Positions 24,652-33,637 of a DNA stretch of 64,000 bases are shown piece after piece. The DNA comes from Paraburkholderia sp. SOS3 (GTDB lineage: Bacteria > Pseudomonadota > Gammaproteobacteria > Burkholderiales > Burkholderiaceae), in NCBI RefSeq assembly GCF_001922345.1, contig NZ_CP018812.1, forward strand, positions 2,542,001-2,606,000. The letters are read 5' to 3'. Both the position numbers and the translations under genes were made by a program. The number at the start of each line of letters is the position of its first letter. The first letter of the stretch is position 1. The notes under the pieces are model-generated. The model did no database searches. It saw only the letters and a program-made list of their open reading frames with translations, and was not told the DNA's origin.

Positions 24652-24706
24652 CCGTCACCTTCGCTGGCCGCGTCGCCGCCACACATATTGCCGGTTCGTT
24701 TCATGC

Positions 24707-25792
<1,086 letters not shown>

Positions 25793-26022
25793 TTACAAAT
25801 GCCTTAAACCACCGCCGTTTCACGCTGAAACAGCTCAGTGCACGTCGGACATGCGACGGGTATCGGCAACCTGCAACCGACACAACACCTGAACGTGCGG
25901 CGTTATTCCATCGTCAGAATGGGGCATGGCTGCCGTACGGCGTGCGCAGCGCGCCGCGCGCGGCCGGGCCTGGTGGGCCCCGCGCTGGTGGGCCGCGCGA
26001 AGCACTGGCGCGGCTGAACCGC

Positions 26023-26466
26023 TCAGTTACAAGGAATTGTCACGACAAGGCGGCCATTGCAGCGCGCCATCAGATCGTCGTGCGCGAGGCCCCGGTTCCA
26101 CCATCGGGCAAGACCGCTGCGCGGGCGATGCCCGACAACCAGAATGTCCGAGTTCAGCAGCCCGGCGTGCGTCGAGATGCTGTCGACGATGTCGCCGCAG
26201 GCCATGTGGCCGCGCACGGGCACGCCGCTGCCCTCCATATGGTCGAGCGCCTCGCGCAAGGTGATCATCGCCGCGTCCTGGACGCACGCGCAGGCGAGGT
26301 CCGACAGGTACCAGCCGGTTGCCGCGATCGTCGACGTCGTATCGACGACTGCGAGCACGTCGGTGTGCGCCTCGAGGGCAAGCGCAAGCTCGGCTGCGTG
26401 ATGCAGCGCCGTTTTCGCTTCGCGGGTGCCGTCGTAGTAAAGCAGGATCCTTGAAGGTTTGGACAT
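26023..26466 (-). CDS. Universal stress protein, UspA family
   Basis: A 147-residue single-domain USP. It begins SRILLYYDGTREAKTALHHA, the strand-helix typical of the family, and ends with the nucleotide-loop region DILVVGHRPRSGLARWW followed by CNGRLVVTIP. The GHRxR...G stretch resembles the ATP-binding G-2x-G-9x-G signature only loosely. The Met at 26466 gives a normal USP N-terminus; the longer open frame upstream codes no recognisable sequence. It is codirectional with ilvC but 300 bp away, with GC-rich sequence between. Role: stress tolerance, partner unknown. Confidence 0.85.
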   Translation of the reverse strand: MSKPSRILLYYDGTREAKTALHHAAELALALEAHTDVLAVVDTTSTIAATGWYLSDLACACVQDAAMITLREALDHMEGSGVPVRGHMACGDIVDSISTHAGLLNSDILVVGHRPRSGLARWWNRGLAHDDLMARCNGRLVVTIPCN

Positions 26467-27041
26467 GGAAAACTCGCTGCAAAGGTTAGAGAGCCGGTAG
26501 GGCTTCGCACGCTGTCTGACCTTTCGTCCCTTGGTCACCTCGCAAAACACCTGGCCCAGCAGGCGTATTCCACGGGGAGGCGCCGCGCCGACGCATCGGC
26601 TGTGCGCGCACATGGCAAGCGCGCGTCGATCAACGTCCTGCGCGACGGCCACACGCCATCCGCACGCCATCCAAACGCCGTCCGCACGCCATCATTAGGG
26701 CTGCCGTTCAAATGCCTGTCGCGTGCTTTCACTTCCATACCCCGATTGCCGACGCCTTTTAGGGCTTCGAGCATACGAATATTCGCCACGCCCGTTCGCA
26801 ATGCAGGAGGTCCTGTTCGTTCGCCTCGCACGCGAATGCGTTTCGGCCTGGCCGCCGCCCAGCATCGCGCGTTCGGTTAGGAAACACCGCCCCTCTGTCC
26901 GCGGACGGGCAGCGGCTTTCGGCGGCATTGCATCGCGAACCTGTTGCCGTTGACGGCAAATTCGATGACTACGGTAAAACCGGTGATCGAAGTCCACCCG
27001 ATCGTTCGCGGTTGCCATTTCCACAGCCTTCGGGAAGGCGC
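26467..27041. other. Intergenic region between USP and rpoN terminator
   Basis: No gene supported. It contains an 11-bp tandem repeat (26653-26696) and otherwise ordinary GC-rich sequence. The leftward USP promoter should lie here. Confidence 0.4.
26653..26696 (+). repeat. 11-bp tandem repeat, four copies
   Basis: Four adjacent units of the form ACGCCATCCGC (variants ACGCCATCCAA, ACGCCGTCCGC, ACGCCATCATT). It lies about 190 bp upstream of the USP gene start. Too short and irregular for CRISPR; probably slippage-derived. Confidence 0.7.
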
Positions 27042-27076
27042 ATAAAAAAGCACAGCGCCTGAACAAGGCGCTGTGC
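27042..27076 (-). terminator. Rho-independent terminator of rpoN
   Basis: Perfect 11-bp stem GCACAGCGCCT / AGGCGCTGTGC with a 5-base loop (27050-27076), followed on the minus strand by TTTTTT (plus-strand AAAAAA at 27044-27049). It is 37 bp after the rpoN stop. Confidence 0.9.
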
Positions 27077-27112
27077 GATATCAATGAAATGTATGAACCA
27101 GGGCGGCCCGAC

Positions 27113-28597
27113 TCAGATCTGCCTGCGCATCTCCGCGGGCGGGACTTTCATCAGCCGCCGATATTTCGCGACCGTGCGCCGCGCGACGAGCACGCCCTGA
27201 TCCGCGAGCATCTTCGCCAATGTGACGTCCGACAACGGATCGCGCACGTTCTCCGCGGCGATCATTTCCTTGAGCAACGCGCGCACGGCCGCCGCCGAGC
27301 AGGTCCCGCCGCTTTCGGTGCCGAGCTCGCGCGGGAAGAAGTGTTTGAACTCGAAAATGCCGCGCGGCGTAGCCATGTACTTGTTGCCTGTCGCACGCGA
27401 GATCGTCGATTCGTGCAGACCCAGCTCGTCGGCGACGTCGCGCAGCACGAGCGGCTTCAGCGCGATCTCGCCATACTGGAAGAACGCCTTCTGATGCGCG
27501 ACGATGCATTCGGCCACGCGCTGAATCGTGTCGAAGCGCTGTTGCGCATTGCGGATCAGCCAACGCGCTTCCTGCAGCTGCTGCGCAAGCGGCGAGCGGC
27601 TCGCGCCTGCCGATTGCGCAAACAGTTCGGCGTACATCCGGTGAATGCGCGCCCGCGGCAAAACGGCCGGATTGATCGTCACGACCCACTTGTTGCGCAC
27701 CTGACGCACGAGCACGTCCGGTACGACATAGTTCTCGTCGCTGCGCCCATACGAATTGCCGGGTTTCGGATCGAGCTTGCGTACCAGCGCACAGGCAATG
27801 CGTAGCGCCTCCGCGTCGCAGCCGAGCTGCTTCTGAAGCTCCGCATGCTCGCGGCGCGCGAGCCGGTCGAGATGCTGTTCGACGATTTTGCGCGCGACGG
27901 CGCGCCCCGGCGTATCGGCCGGCAAGGCATCGATCTGCAGCGCGAGACATTCGGATAACGAACGAGCGGCGAGACCGGGACGGTCGAGTGTCTGCACGAG
28001 ACGCAGCGCCACGGTGAGTTCGTCTTCGGTGAGCGGTGGATCGAACTCGACGACGTCGGTCAGCTCTGAGAGCGCCTGGCGCAGGTAACCATCGTCGTCG
28101 AGCGCCTCGATCACGACCCGTGCTGCCTCGCGGTCGCGTTCATCGAGTCGATAGAGGCGCAGCGCATCATGCAGCTGTTCGTGGAGGGTCGGCTGCACAC
28201 GCGCCCATTCCGCCGGATCGCTCCCTTCGCCGTCGCCGTTGTAGCGCGACGAACCGCGGCCATACGAATCGCCGGAATAGTCGCCGCCGACGTCGTCCGC
28301 CAGCGCGCTTTCGCCACGCGTATCGGTTGCCGAGCCGTCGAGCGCCGCGTCGCGCTCCGCCGCCGGCAACGTCTCCGCCGCCACTTGACCATCGGCCGCG
28401 GCGGTGCCGGTCAGTCCCCCCTCTTCGGGAGCAGACGGATCGTACTCGAGGAAAGGATTCGTATCGAGCGCAGTGCGCAGTTCCTGCTGGAATTCGAGCG
28501 ACGAGAGCTGCAATAGCCGCACGGACTGTTGCAGGCGCGGAGTAAGCGCAAACGACTGCCTCGCTCGTAGTTCAATTGAAGGCGGCATTGTAGACAT
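27113..28597 (-). CDS. rpoN: RNA polymerase sigma-54 factor
   Basis: A 494-residue sigma-54. Region I is at the N-terminus (QSFALTPRLQQSVRLLQLSS), an acidic linker (about 60-120, Asp/Gly/Tyr-rich) is region II, then the core-binding domain, the HTH (FQYGEIALKPLVLRDVADEL to GLHESTISRATGNKYM) and the RpoN box ARRTVAKYRRLMKVP near the end. It recognises -24/-12 promoters and needs AAA+ activators. The main Burkholderiaceae rpoN is next to lptB, hpf and ptsN; none is here, so this is probably a second rpoN. Starts at 28597 (AGGA just upstream) or 28588 are both possible. It ends in a strong terminator. Confidence 0.95.
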   Translation of the reverse strand: MSTMPPSIELRARQSFALTPRLQQSVRLLQLSSLEFQQELRTALDTNPFLEYDPSAPEEGGLTGTAAADGQVAAETLPAAERDAALDGSATDTRGESALADDVGGDYSGDSYGRGSSRYNGDGEGSDPAEWARVQPTLHEQLHDALRLYRLDERDREAARVVIEALDDDGYLRQALSELTDVVEFDPPLTEDELTVALRLVQTLDRPGLAARSLSECLALQIDALPADTPGRAVARKIVEQHLDRLARREHAELQKQLGCDAEALRIACALVRKLDPKPGNSYGRSDENYVVPDVLVRQVRNKWVVTINPAVLPRARIHRMYAELFAQSAGASRSPLAQQLQEARWLIRNAQQRFDTIQRVAECIVAHQKAFFQYGEIALKPLVLRDVADELGLHESTISRATGNKYMATPRGIFEFKHFFPRELGTESGGTCSAAAVRALLKEMIAAENVRDPLSDVTLAKMLADQGVLVARRTVAKYRRLMKVPPAEMRRQI

Positions 28598-28983
28598 GGT
28601 CCTGTTGATCAACGAAAAACGGTTCTGCCCGATAAGAGCAACTGTCGTACCAGCTTCGCCAATCGCCTGTTTTTTCTCGGATTTGCGTTTTTGCACGGCG
28701 CTTGCTGACGGTTCTCGCCGCGTGCTTTTTACAAGCGGCCGGCAAAGGCTGGCATCCCTCGCGCGGCGCGGCGCCAACCGTTGCCGACGCGCGCCGGCAT
28801 GCTCATCCGAGCGGCCGGAGCACTCGTGCCTACGCGGCTCGAGCGGGGCACACCCGTCGTAACGCATGTCGGCGCCAGCGTCGGGCACGTGGCTTGCGGC
28901 AGGAACGATGCGCATATCTGCGCCATGCGCGGGACTGACCGCGTTCCGATGATTCAAGCGAAATTCACGCAAAAGGAGAACCC
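28598..28983. other. Divergent region between rpoN and the BON gene
   Basis: No protein gene supported; holds the leftward rpoN promoter and a sigma-54-like promoter match for the BON gene (28883-28898). GC-rich throughout except near the rpoN start. Confidence 0.45.
28883..28898 (+). promoter_or_regulatory. Possible sigma-54 promoter before BON gene
   Basis: GGGCAC-GTGGC-TTGCG: the invariant GG and GC pairs have the required 10-base spacing, and only the first base (G for T) and last base differ from TGGCAC-N5-TTGCA/T. The BON-protein ATG is 86 bp downstream of its end. Unproven. Confidence 0.4.
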
Positions 28984-29322
28984 ATGAAAACGATCCAGCT
29001 CCTCAAGACCGCAGGCAGCATCGCATGCGTCGCGTTTGCCCTGAACGCAACCGCGCAGACCGGTGCATCGGCACCGCCCGCGTCGTCCGAGACCCTGGGC
29101 CAACATTTCGACGACGGCACGGTCACGACCAAAGTCAAGGCTGAACTGCTCAGTGCGAAGAACGTCAAGTCGACGCACATCCATGTGAAGACGCGTAAGG
29201 GCATCGTGTGGCTGACGGGTTCCGTGCCCTCGGCCGATGACAAGTCGGCGGCGCAAGACGTCGCGCAGAACGTCGACGGCGTGAAGGGCGTGAAGAACCA
29301 CCTGAAGATCGCTTCCGAATAA
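28984..29322 (+). CDS. BON domain periplasmic protein
   Basis: A 112-residue secreted protein with a signal peptide (MKTIQLLKTAGSIACVAFAL to TAQA-like cleavage) and one BON domain: DDGTVTTKVKAELLSAK, STHIHVKTRKGIVWLTGSV, and the terminal Gly-rich VDGVKGVKNHLKI. BON proteins (OsmY-like) bind phospholipid surfaces and are induced by osmotic stress. AAAAGGAG precedes the ATG and a terminator follows at 29411. First gene of the stress-type cluster to the right of rpoN. Confidence 0.9.
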   Translation: MKTIQLLKTAGSIACVAFALNATAQTGASAPPASSETLGQHFDDGTVTTKVKAELLSAKNVKSTHIHVKTRKGIVWLTGSVPSADDKSAAQDVAQNVDGVKGVKNHLKIASE

Positions 29323-29410
29323 CGCGGAAGCACACGATTAGCTTCTTCGAGTTCGCGAGGGGAAGTGACTTGGGGGTCGGCTGACGTAGCGGCTCGCAAT
29401 TGAAGAAAGA

Positions 29411-29449
29411 AGAGCGCCGGTGCTGCGATAGCGCCGGCGCTCTTTTTTT
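29411..29449 (+). terminator. Rho-independent terminator after BON gene
   Basis: Stem AGAGCGCCGG / CCGGCGCTCT (10 bp, 29411-29420 and 29434-29443), 13-base loop, followed by TTTTTTTA. It lies about 90 bp after the BON stop. Confidence 0.85.
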
Positions 29450-29497
29450 ATCGGCTCCTTATCGGCTCGGATGCGGTTGAGACACCGGGTAAGACGC

Positions 29498-29520
29498 CGC
29501 GGCGGTAAAACACCGCCGCG
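29498..29520 (-). terminator. Hairpin after the DUF2383 gene
   Basis: Perfect 9-bp stem CGCGGCGGT / ACCGCCGCG with a 5-base loop, 23 bp after the leftward DUF2383 gene stop. It lacks a T-tract, so it may be a weak or Rho-assisted terminator. Confidence 0.4.
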
Positions 29521-29543
29521 CCGATCCGTCTTGACCGCGCAAA

Positions 29544-29996
29544 TCAGGGTTTTGTCGCTGCATGCTGATCGCGCAGGTCGCGAATGCGGTCATGATTCTG
29601 CAACACGCCCTGGTATTGACGTTCAACCACTGCCCTCACGTCGGCAGGCAGATCCTTCTCGAGCGCTTGCTGATAGCGCTTCTTCGCAACGTCCTCGCCT
29701 TTCTCGCAGTCGGCCAGGATCGCGTGATCGCTGCGGCTGCCGACCGCGGACTTCAGATCGACCCAGCCGCGGTGCAAGGCGCCCGACATCGAACCGCCGC
29801 TTTCGGGCTTACCTCCTAGTTGCATCACGACGTCCTGCAGTTCGCGCGCGGCGCGCGTACACGTGTCGGCGCGCGAACGCAGTAACGTCTTCAGTTCCGT
29901 ATCGTGTGCATCTTCGGCTGCCTTCAGAAAACCCTGCTCGCCATCCTTTGAAGTTTCAATCAACTCGTTGATCACCGAGATCACATTGGTAGCCAT
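29544..29996 (-). CDS. PA2169-type four-helix-bundle protein (DUF2383)
   Basis: A 150-residue all-helical protein. MATNVISVINELIETSKDGE followed by GFLKAAEDAHDTELKTLL is the DUF2383 start; the remainder keeps the long amphipathic helices and conserved Glu/Asp of this ferritin-like fold, including the family segment LHRGWVDLKSAV. Function is unknown; genes of this family often sit with stress and cold-shock genes. AGGAGG-like sequence precedes the ATG. Confidence 0.9.
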   Translation of the reverse strand: MATNVISVINELIETSKDGEQGFLKAAEDAHDTELKTLLRSRADTCTRAARELQDVVMQLGGKPESGGSMSGALHRGWVDLKSAVGSRSDHAILADCEKGEDVAKKRYQQALEKDLPADVRAVVERQYQGVLQNHDRIRDLRDQHAATKP

Positions 29997-30149
29997 TTTT
30001 TACCTCCTCGTTTCGGGTTTAGGCGCGTGCAAATGCGCGCCGCGCATTTCACAGGCTGCGACACGCCGGTTCGTGCCTTGAAAGCTTCGCAGTCGGCGTG
30101 CCCGACGCCGAACGCCGATAGGCATGTCGTTTGGTGGCACGCCGTTTGG

Positions 30150-30165
30150 TGGCACGCCGTTTGCT
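30150..30165 (+). promoter_or_regulatory. Sigma-54 promoter, full consensus match
   Basis: TGGCAC-GCCGT-TTGCT is an exact TGGCAC-N5-TTGCW match with the required 10 bases between GG and GC. It is formed at the right end of a 15-bp tandem repeat (units at 30128-30142 and 30143-30157); the left unit gives TGGCAC-GCCGT-TTGGT, which lacks the GC. The gene at 30216 begins about 50 bp downstream. Confidence 0.65.
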
Positions 30166-30215
30166 GTCTCTTCGCGGCAAACATAAAAGTCGGGCAGCAA
30201 CGACAAGGAGAAGCG

Positions 30216-30509
30216 ATGTCGAAGGTTAGATACGCAGAGTGGCTTGTGCTGGCGGCGATCGTCGCGTCGGCGGCTGCCGTGCAGGTCCGCGAACGGCTCG
30301 CCGGGCCGCTGGTTAAACGGCACGTAGAACTGGATCAGCGACCGGCGGGCTGCGGCACCGCGCGCGCCGGCGTCATCGCGGCGGGCTGCGGCACAGAACA
30401 AGACACGCACAGCGAAGCGGGCCGCGTCGCGCCGCAGAGCGCCGACCCGCGTGCAATGTCCCGCCGTTTCACCCACCGCTACGCGCCGCCTCAGAACCTT
30501 TGGGTGTGA
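30216..30509 (+). CDS. Small hypothetical protein, possible membrane anchor
   Basis: A 97-residue protein I do not recognise. The N-terminus is a hydrophobic signal or anchor (RYAEWLVLAAIVASAAAV), followed by a basic, Cys-containing region with a near-repeat (AGCGTARAGVIAAGCGTE) and an Arg-rich tail. AAGGAG five bases before the ATG supports the start, and a strong terminator follows at 30550, so it looks like a complete monocistronic unit. The consensus sigma-54 promoter at 30150 points to RpoN control. Confidence 0.6.
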   Translation: MSKVRYAEWLVLAAIVASAAAVQVRERLAGPLVKRHVELDQRPAGCGTARAGVIAAGCGTEQDTHSEAGRVAPQSADPRAMSRRFTHRYAPPQNLWV

Positions 30510-30549
30510 GAGAAACTTTCGGGTTGGGCTAGTCTCTGGTTTAAGCGCG

Positions 30550-30584
30550 CGGCGGCCGCTTGTAACGGGCCGCCGTCTTTTTTT
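30550..30584 (+). terminator. Rho-independent terminator
   Basis: Stem CGGCGGCC / GGCCGCCG (30550-30557, 30568-30575), 10-base loop, then TCTTTTTTT. It ends the transcript of the small gene at 30216. Confidence 0.85.
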
Positions 30585-30617
30585 GTCGCTTGTCGAAGCC
30601 TTCGATTTCCGCTTCCG

Positions 30618-30896
30618 TTACTCCTCGTCCATGCGAAACACACCGCTATGCAACTCGACGCTTGCGCCGTCGTTGTGCTCGAGCGCCTGCTCGCATACCG
30701 AACGGATGCGCGCCCGGCCACGCTCGAACGCGCGCAACAACTCGTCCTCCTGCGCCGAATTCGCGCCGAAATGATCTTCGAGCGCCTCGGCCGTTATTGC
30801 GCACGCAACGGCTTCGCCGTCCACGTACGCGACAAATGCCAGCTTCAGGCTCGAACCGTCGAAATGCGGCGCGTCGTCGGAAAATGTGATCTTCAT
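30618..30896 (-). CDS. DUF1488 domain protein
   Basis: A 92-residue cytoplasmic protein. MKITFSDDAPHFDGSSLKL, the central FVAYVDGEAVACAITAEALE and DHFGA are the DUF1488 signature. The family is small, widespread in beta-proteobacteria, of unknown function, and often near stress genes. The frame stays open 14 codons further up, but MKITFSDD is the family start. It follows the DJ-1/PfpI gene on the same strand; the spacing (14 bp) suggests one operon. Confidence 0.85.
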   Translation of the reverse strand: MKITFSDDAPHFDGSSLKLAFVAYVDGEAVACAITAEALEDHFGANSAQEDELLRAFERGRARIRSVCEQALEHNDGASVELHSGVFRMDEE

Positions 30897-30909
30897 GAAC
30901 GAGCCGCGC

Positions 30910-31467
30910 TCACGCCGCCGCACGCGATAGTTGTGCAATCAACGTTTTGTTGAATGCCGGTATATCGTCGGGCTTGCGGCTCGTGATGAAGTTGCCGTCT
31001 TCGACGACTTCCTTGTCGACCCATGTGCCGCCCGCGTTGCGAATATCGTCCTGCAGGCTTGGCCAGCTTGTCACCGTCCGTCCTTTGATGATGCCCGCCG
31101 ATACCGGTAGCCACGTGCCATGGCAGATCACGGCAATCGGCTTGCGCGCGTGGTCGACGGCTTTTACGAACGCCTGCGCCGCCGGCAGCACGCGAATTGC
31201 ATCGCCGTTGACGACGCCACCAGGTAGCACGACCGCATCGTAGTCATCGGGCGTCGCCTTCTCGAACGTCAGGTCGACATCGACGGCATCGCCCTTGTCG
31301 ACGTGCTTGAACCCCTGAATCTTTCCGGGTTTGGCAGAAATTACGTGAACGGTTGCACCGGCTTCGGCGAGCGCGCGGCGTGGCTCGAGCAGTTCTGCCT
31401 GCTCGAATCCGTCGACAGCAAGCATCGCGACCTTGCAACCCTTGAGCGAATCAGGTGTGTTGGCCAT
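30910..31467 (-). CDS. DJ-1/PfpI family protein
   Basis: A 185-residue class I glutamine-amidotransferase-like protein of the PfpI/YhbO group. The nucleophile Cys115 and His116 are in VICHGTWLP, and the Glu that tunes the Cys is in VDGFEQAEL near 22. Members act as proteases or deglycases protecting against carbonyl and oxidative stress; the exact activity is disputed in the literature. AAGGAGAG precedes the ATG. It is codirectional with genes at 31489 and 30618, likely one operon. Confidence 0.92.
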   Translation of the reverse strand: MANTPDSLKGCKVAMLAVDGFEQAELLEPRRALAEAGATVHVISAKPGKIQGFKHVDKGDAVDVDLTFEKATPDDYDAVVLPGGVVNGDAIRVLPAAQAFVKAVDHARKPIAVICHGTWLPVSAGIIKGRTVTSWPSLQDDIRNAGGTWVDKEVVEDGNFITSRKPDDIPAFNKTLIAQLSRAAA

Positions 31468-31488
31468 ACATTTCTCTCCTTGAAACAG

Positions 31489-31779
31489 TCACTCTTCATA
31501 CGCGGCCATGACGAGCCACAAATCGCGCTCGCCGTCGCGTATCTCCGCTGCGATCGCGTACGGATCGCGTGGCTGGCAGGTCTGCGCGAGTACATGCTGC
31601 GCGACCTCGCCGTTGTCGAATACGCGGCCTTCGAGAGGCCGCACTTCGCGCTTGCCTTCAAACATGAACTGATTGCGCCGATATACGAGCGTTTGCGTCT
31701 TCCACGTCTCGAAACACTGCCGGACGTGCTGGAAATCGCCGCCGCAAATATTGGCCTGGTAATGAGTTTTCGACTGCAT
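31489..31779 (-). CDS. Hypothetical stress-cluster protein, 96 aa
   Basis: A soluble 96-residue protein with no domain I can name. It starts MQSKTHYQANICGGDFQHV and ends ERDLWLVMAAYEE; a central RRNQFMFEGKREVRPLEGR is basic. GGAGAGGAT precedes the ATG at 31779. It lies 21 bp before the DJ-1/PfpI gene, so the three genes 31489, 30910 and 30618 probably form a leftward operon, suggesting a shared stress role. Confidence 0.72.
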   Translation of the reverse strand: MQSKTHYQANICGGDFQHVRQCFETWKTQTLVYRRNQFMFEGKREVRPLEGRVFDNGEVAQHVLAQTCQPRDPYAIAAEIRDGERDLWLVMAAYEE

Positions 31780-31966
31780 GATCCTCTCCACAATGCTTGA
31801 GCGTGCCGCTTGCTGGTGCCGCCTTGCATGCCGTCGGCAACGGCGTCGGTGGATCACCGCGAAGCCGGTACGCGTCCATTGCGCACACGGCGTTGCTGTG
31901 GATCGTCACGCACTTGCAGTTGTGATGCACCTGCTGCCATCCGGTTCCCGAGGTTCTTCCCCCGTT

Positions 31967-32179
31967 TTACTGGCTGGCTCCTGAAGCTGCATCCGTCGAG
32001 GCTGCTCCGCTCGCGCCCAACGGTCCGCTGGCCGCGGCCGGGCCGCCCATCGCGCCGCCGCTGCCCGCGGCGGCACCTGTGTCCGCACTGCTGTTATCGG
32101 CCTTCTTGCACGCGACCGTGCCGCACGCAAGCATTACGACCGACGCTGCAATGCCGATGCTGCGTAATACACCGTTCAT
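31967..32179 (-). CDS. Small putative lipoprotein
   Basis: A 70-residue exported protein. A hydrophobic N-terminus (GVLRSIGIAASVVMLACGTV) is followed by Cys24 in TVACKKADNSS, a plausible though imperfect lipobox; Cys19 is an alternative. The mature part is almost wholly Ala/Gly/Ser (low complexity). GGGAGGACAG precedes the ATG. Function unknown; such small lipoproteins are common beside osmotic/stress genes in this family. Confidence 0.72.
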   Translation of the reverse strand: MNGVLRSIGIAASVVMLACGTVACKKADNSSADTGAAAGSGGAMGGPAAASGPLGASGAASTDAASGASQ

Positions 32180-32270
32180 CGAACTGTCCTCCCGTCATCA
32201 TGAGGGGCCGGCGTCGTCGCCGGCCGGATCTCTGTTTCGTGCCTCATCCGGCCTCTCGTTTCGCGCTGAG

Positions 32271-32582
32271 CTACTGTCCCTTCGTGTCGCTGCTCGCATT
32301 TGCACCCGGCATGTTGGTCGTATCGTTCATCTGCTTCTTCTTGCCCTTGGTCGAGTGGTGTTGCATTTGCGAATGGCTCATGCCGCTCGAACTCGTCGCG
32401 TTCTGGCCAGCCTTATTGGCGCCCGTATCGTTGCCCGTCGCCATCCCGGCCCCGCCGCCGCCCGACGAACCGCCGCCCGAGTTACCGCCGCCCCCGCCCG
32501 CGCCTTGTGCAAACGCCGCACCGGAGAGCGCGAGAAGAGCCGATACCAGCAGTGTTTTCGTGAATTTCATCCTGAGCTTCAT
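32271..32582 (-). CDS. Gly/Ser-rich secreted protein
   Basis: A 103-residue secreted protein. Signal peptide MKLRMKFTKTLLVSALLALS ends at AFA; the mature chain has a Gly/Ser run (about 29-48), Asn/Thr/Gly repeats, a His/Lys-rich part (MQHHSTKGKKKQMN) and an acidic tail. It has no recognised domain. The Met at 32582 has AGGGAGA at good spacing; Met at 32570 is also possible. It is codirectional with the lipoprotein gene to the left, 91 bp apart. Confidence 0.72.
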   Translation of the reverse strand: MKLRMKFTKTLLVSALLALSGAAFAQGAGGGGGNSGGGSSGGGGAGMATGNDTGANKAGQNATSSSGMSHSQMQHHSTKGKKKQMNDTTNMPGANASSDTKGQ

Positions 32583-32879
32583 CCTGTTTCTCCCTTGAAT
32601 TGTTCTGCGGCGGAAGGCCGCAAAGCGATGCGTCACCTGCACTGACAGTTCAGCAAGCCCTGTGCCGCCGCGCCTCGACGACATATGCGCAGCATCCGGG
32701 CGATGCCCCTCACGTATGCAATCCGCTACGCACGCGCCGCATGGACCGTTACACTCTGCATGTACCTGCAATTTACGAGCGCGACGTCAGTCTTTCGCGC
32801 AGCAACAAATGGCCCGGGCCGCGTTGCGATATCGCAATACATGCCCGAACGACGGTCCATTCACGTGAGGTATCTCATC

Positions 32880-33554
32880 ATGCGCATTACTACGTCGTTT
32901 TTGTTCGACCTCGATGGAACGCTGGTCGACAGCGTTTATCAGCACGTGCTCGCGTGGAAGGAAGCGCTCGATAGCGAAGGCATCGAACTCTCCGTGTGGA
33001 GGATTCACCGCAAGATCGGCATGAGCGGCGGCCTCTTCACACATCAGTTGCTGCGCGAAACAGGCGGCGCGATCAGCGGCGAGCGCGTCGAGCGCCTGCG
33101 TTCGAAACACGCTGACGCATATCGCCGGCTCCATGCACAGGTATGCCCACTGCCCGGCGCGCGCGAGTTGCTCGCCGCGCTCGACGCGAGCGGCACGAAA
33201 TGGGCGATCGCGACGAGCGGACGCATGGAAACCGCCGCCGTCAACCTGCAGGCGCTCGGCGTCGATCCGGCGAAATCCGTCGTCGTCACGCGCGACGATG
33301 TCAAATACGCAAAGCCGGACCCGGACCTCTTTATCGCGGCAGCACACCGGCTCGCGGTGCCGATCGAACAGACGGTCGTGGTTGGCGACAGTATCTGGGA
33401 CATGCTCGCGGCGCGCCGTTGCCGCGCTCTCGGTGTCGGCCTGCTATCGGGCGGCTACGGGCGCGAAGAGCTCGAACGGGCGGGCGCGCTGCGCGTGTAC
33501 GAAGATCCTGCCGATCTGCTGCTGCATCTCGACGAAATCGCCGCACGGCCCTGA
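32880..33554 (+). CDS. HAD family hydrolase
   Basis: A 224-residue haloacid-dehalogenase-type phosphatase. Motif I FLFDLDGTLVDS (nucleophile Asp), motif II Ser/Thr in WAIATSGR, motif III Lys in YAKPDPD and motif IV VVGDSIWDM are all intact. The helical cap between motifs I and II fits the phosphoglycolate phosphatase/beta-phosphoglucomutase subfamily. The substrate is not readable. The Met at 32880 precedes the family N-terminus, with GAGG upstream; earlier in-frame starts give no homologous sequence. Confidence 0.9.
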   Translation: MRITTSFLFDLDGTLVDSVYQHVLAWKEALDSEGIELSVWRIHRKIGMSGGLFTHQLLRETGGAISGERVERLRSKHADAYRRLHAQVCPLPGARELLAALDASGTKWAIATSGRMETAAVNLQALGVDPAKSVVVTRDDVKYAKPDPDLFIAAAHRLAVPIEQTVVVGDSIWDMLAARRCRALGVGLLSGGYGREELERAGALRVYEDPADLLLHLDEIAARP

Positions 33555-33637
33555 CACTGCGCGCTGCGCACCGACTCGTTCCGCTAAGGAACGCCAGTTG
33601 CTGCCACGCTCCATGTCAAAACGTTCGGAGAACCGCG

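Noticed and set aside
26653..26696. Possible CRISPR array
   Set aside because: Units are only 11 bp, contiguous, with no spacers and no cas genes.
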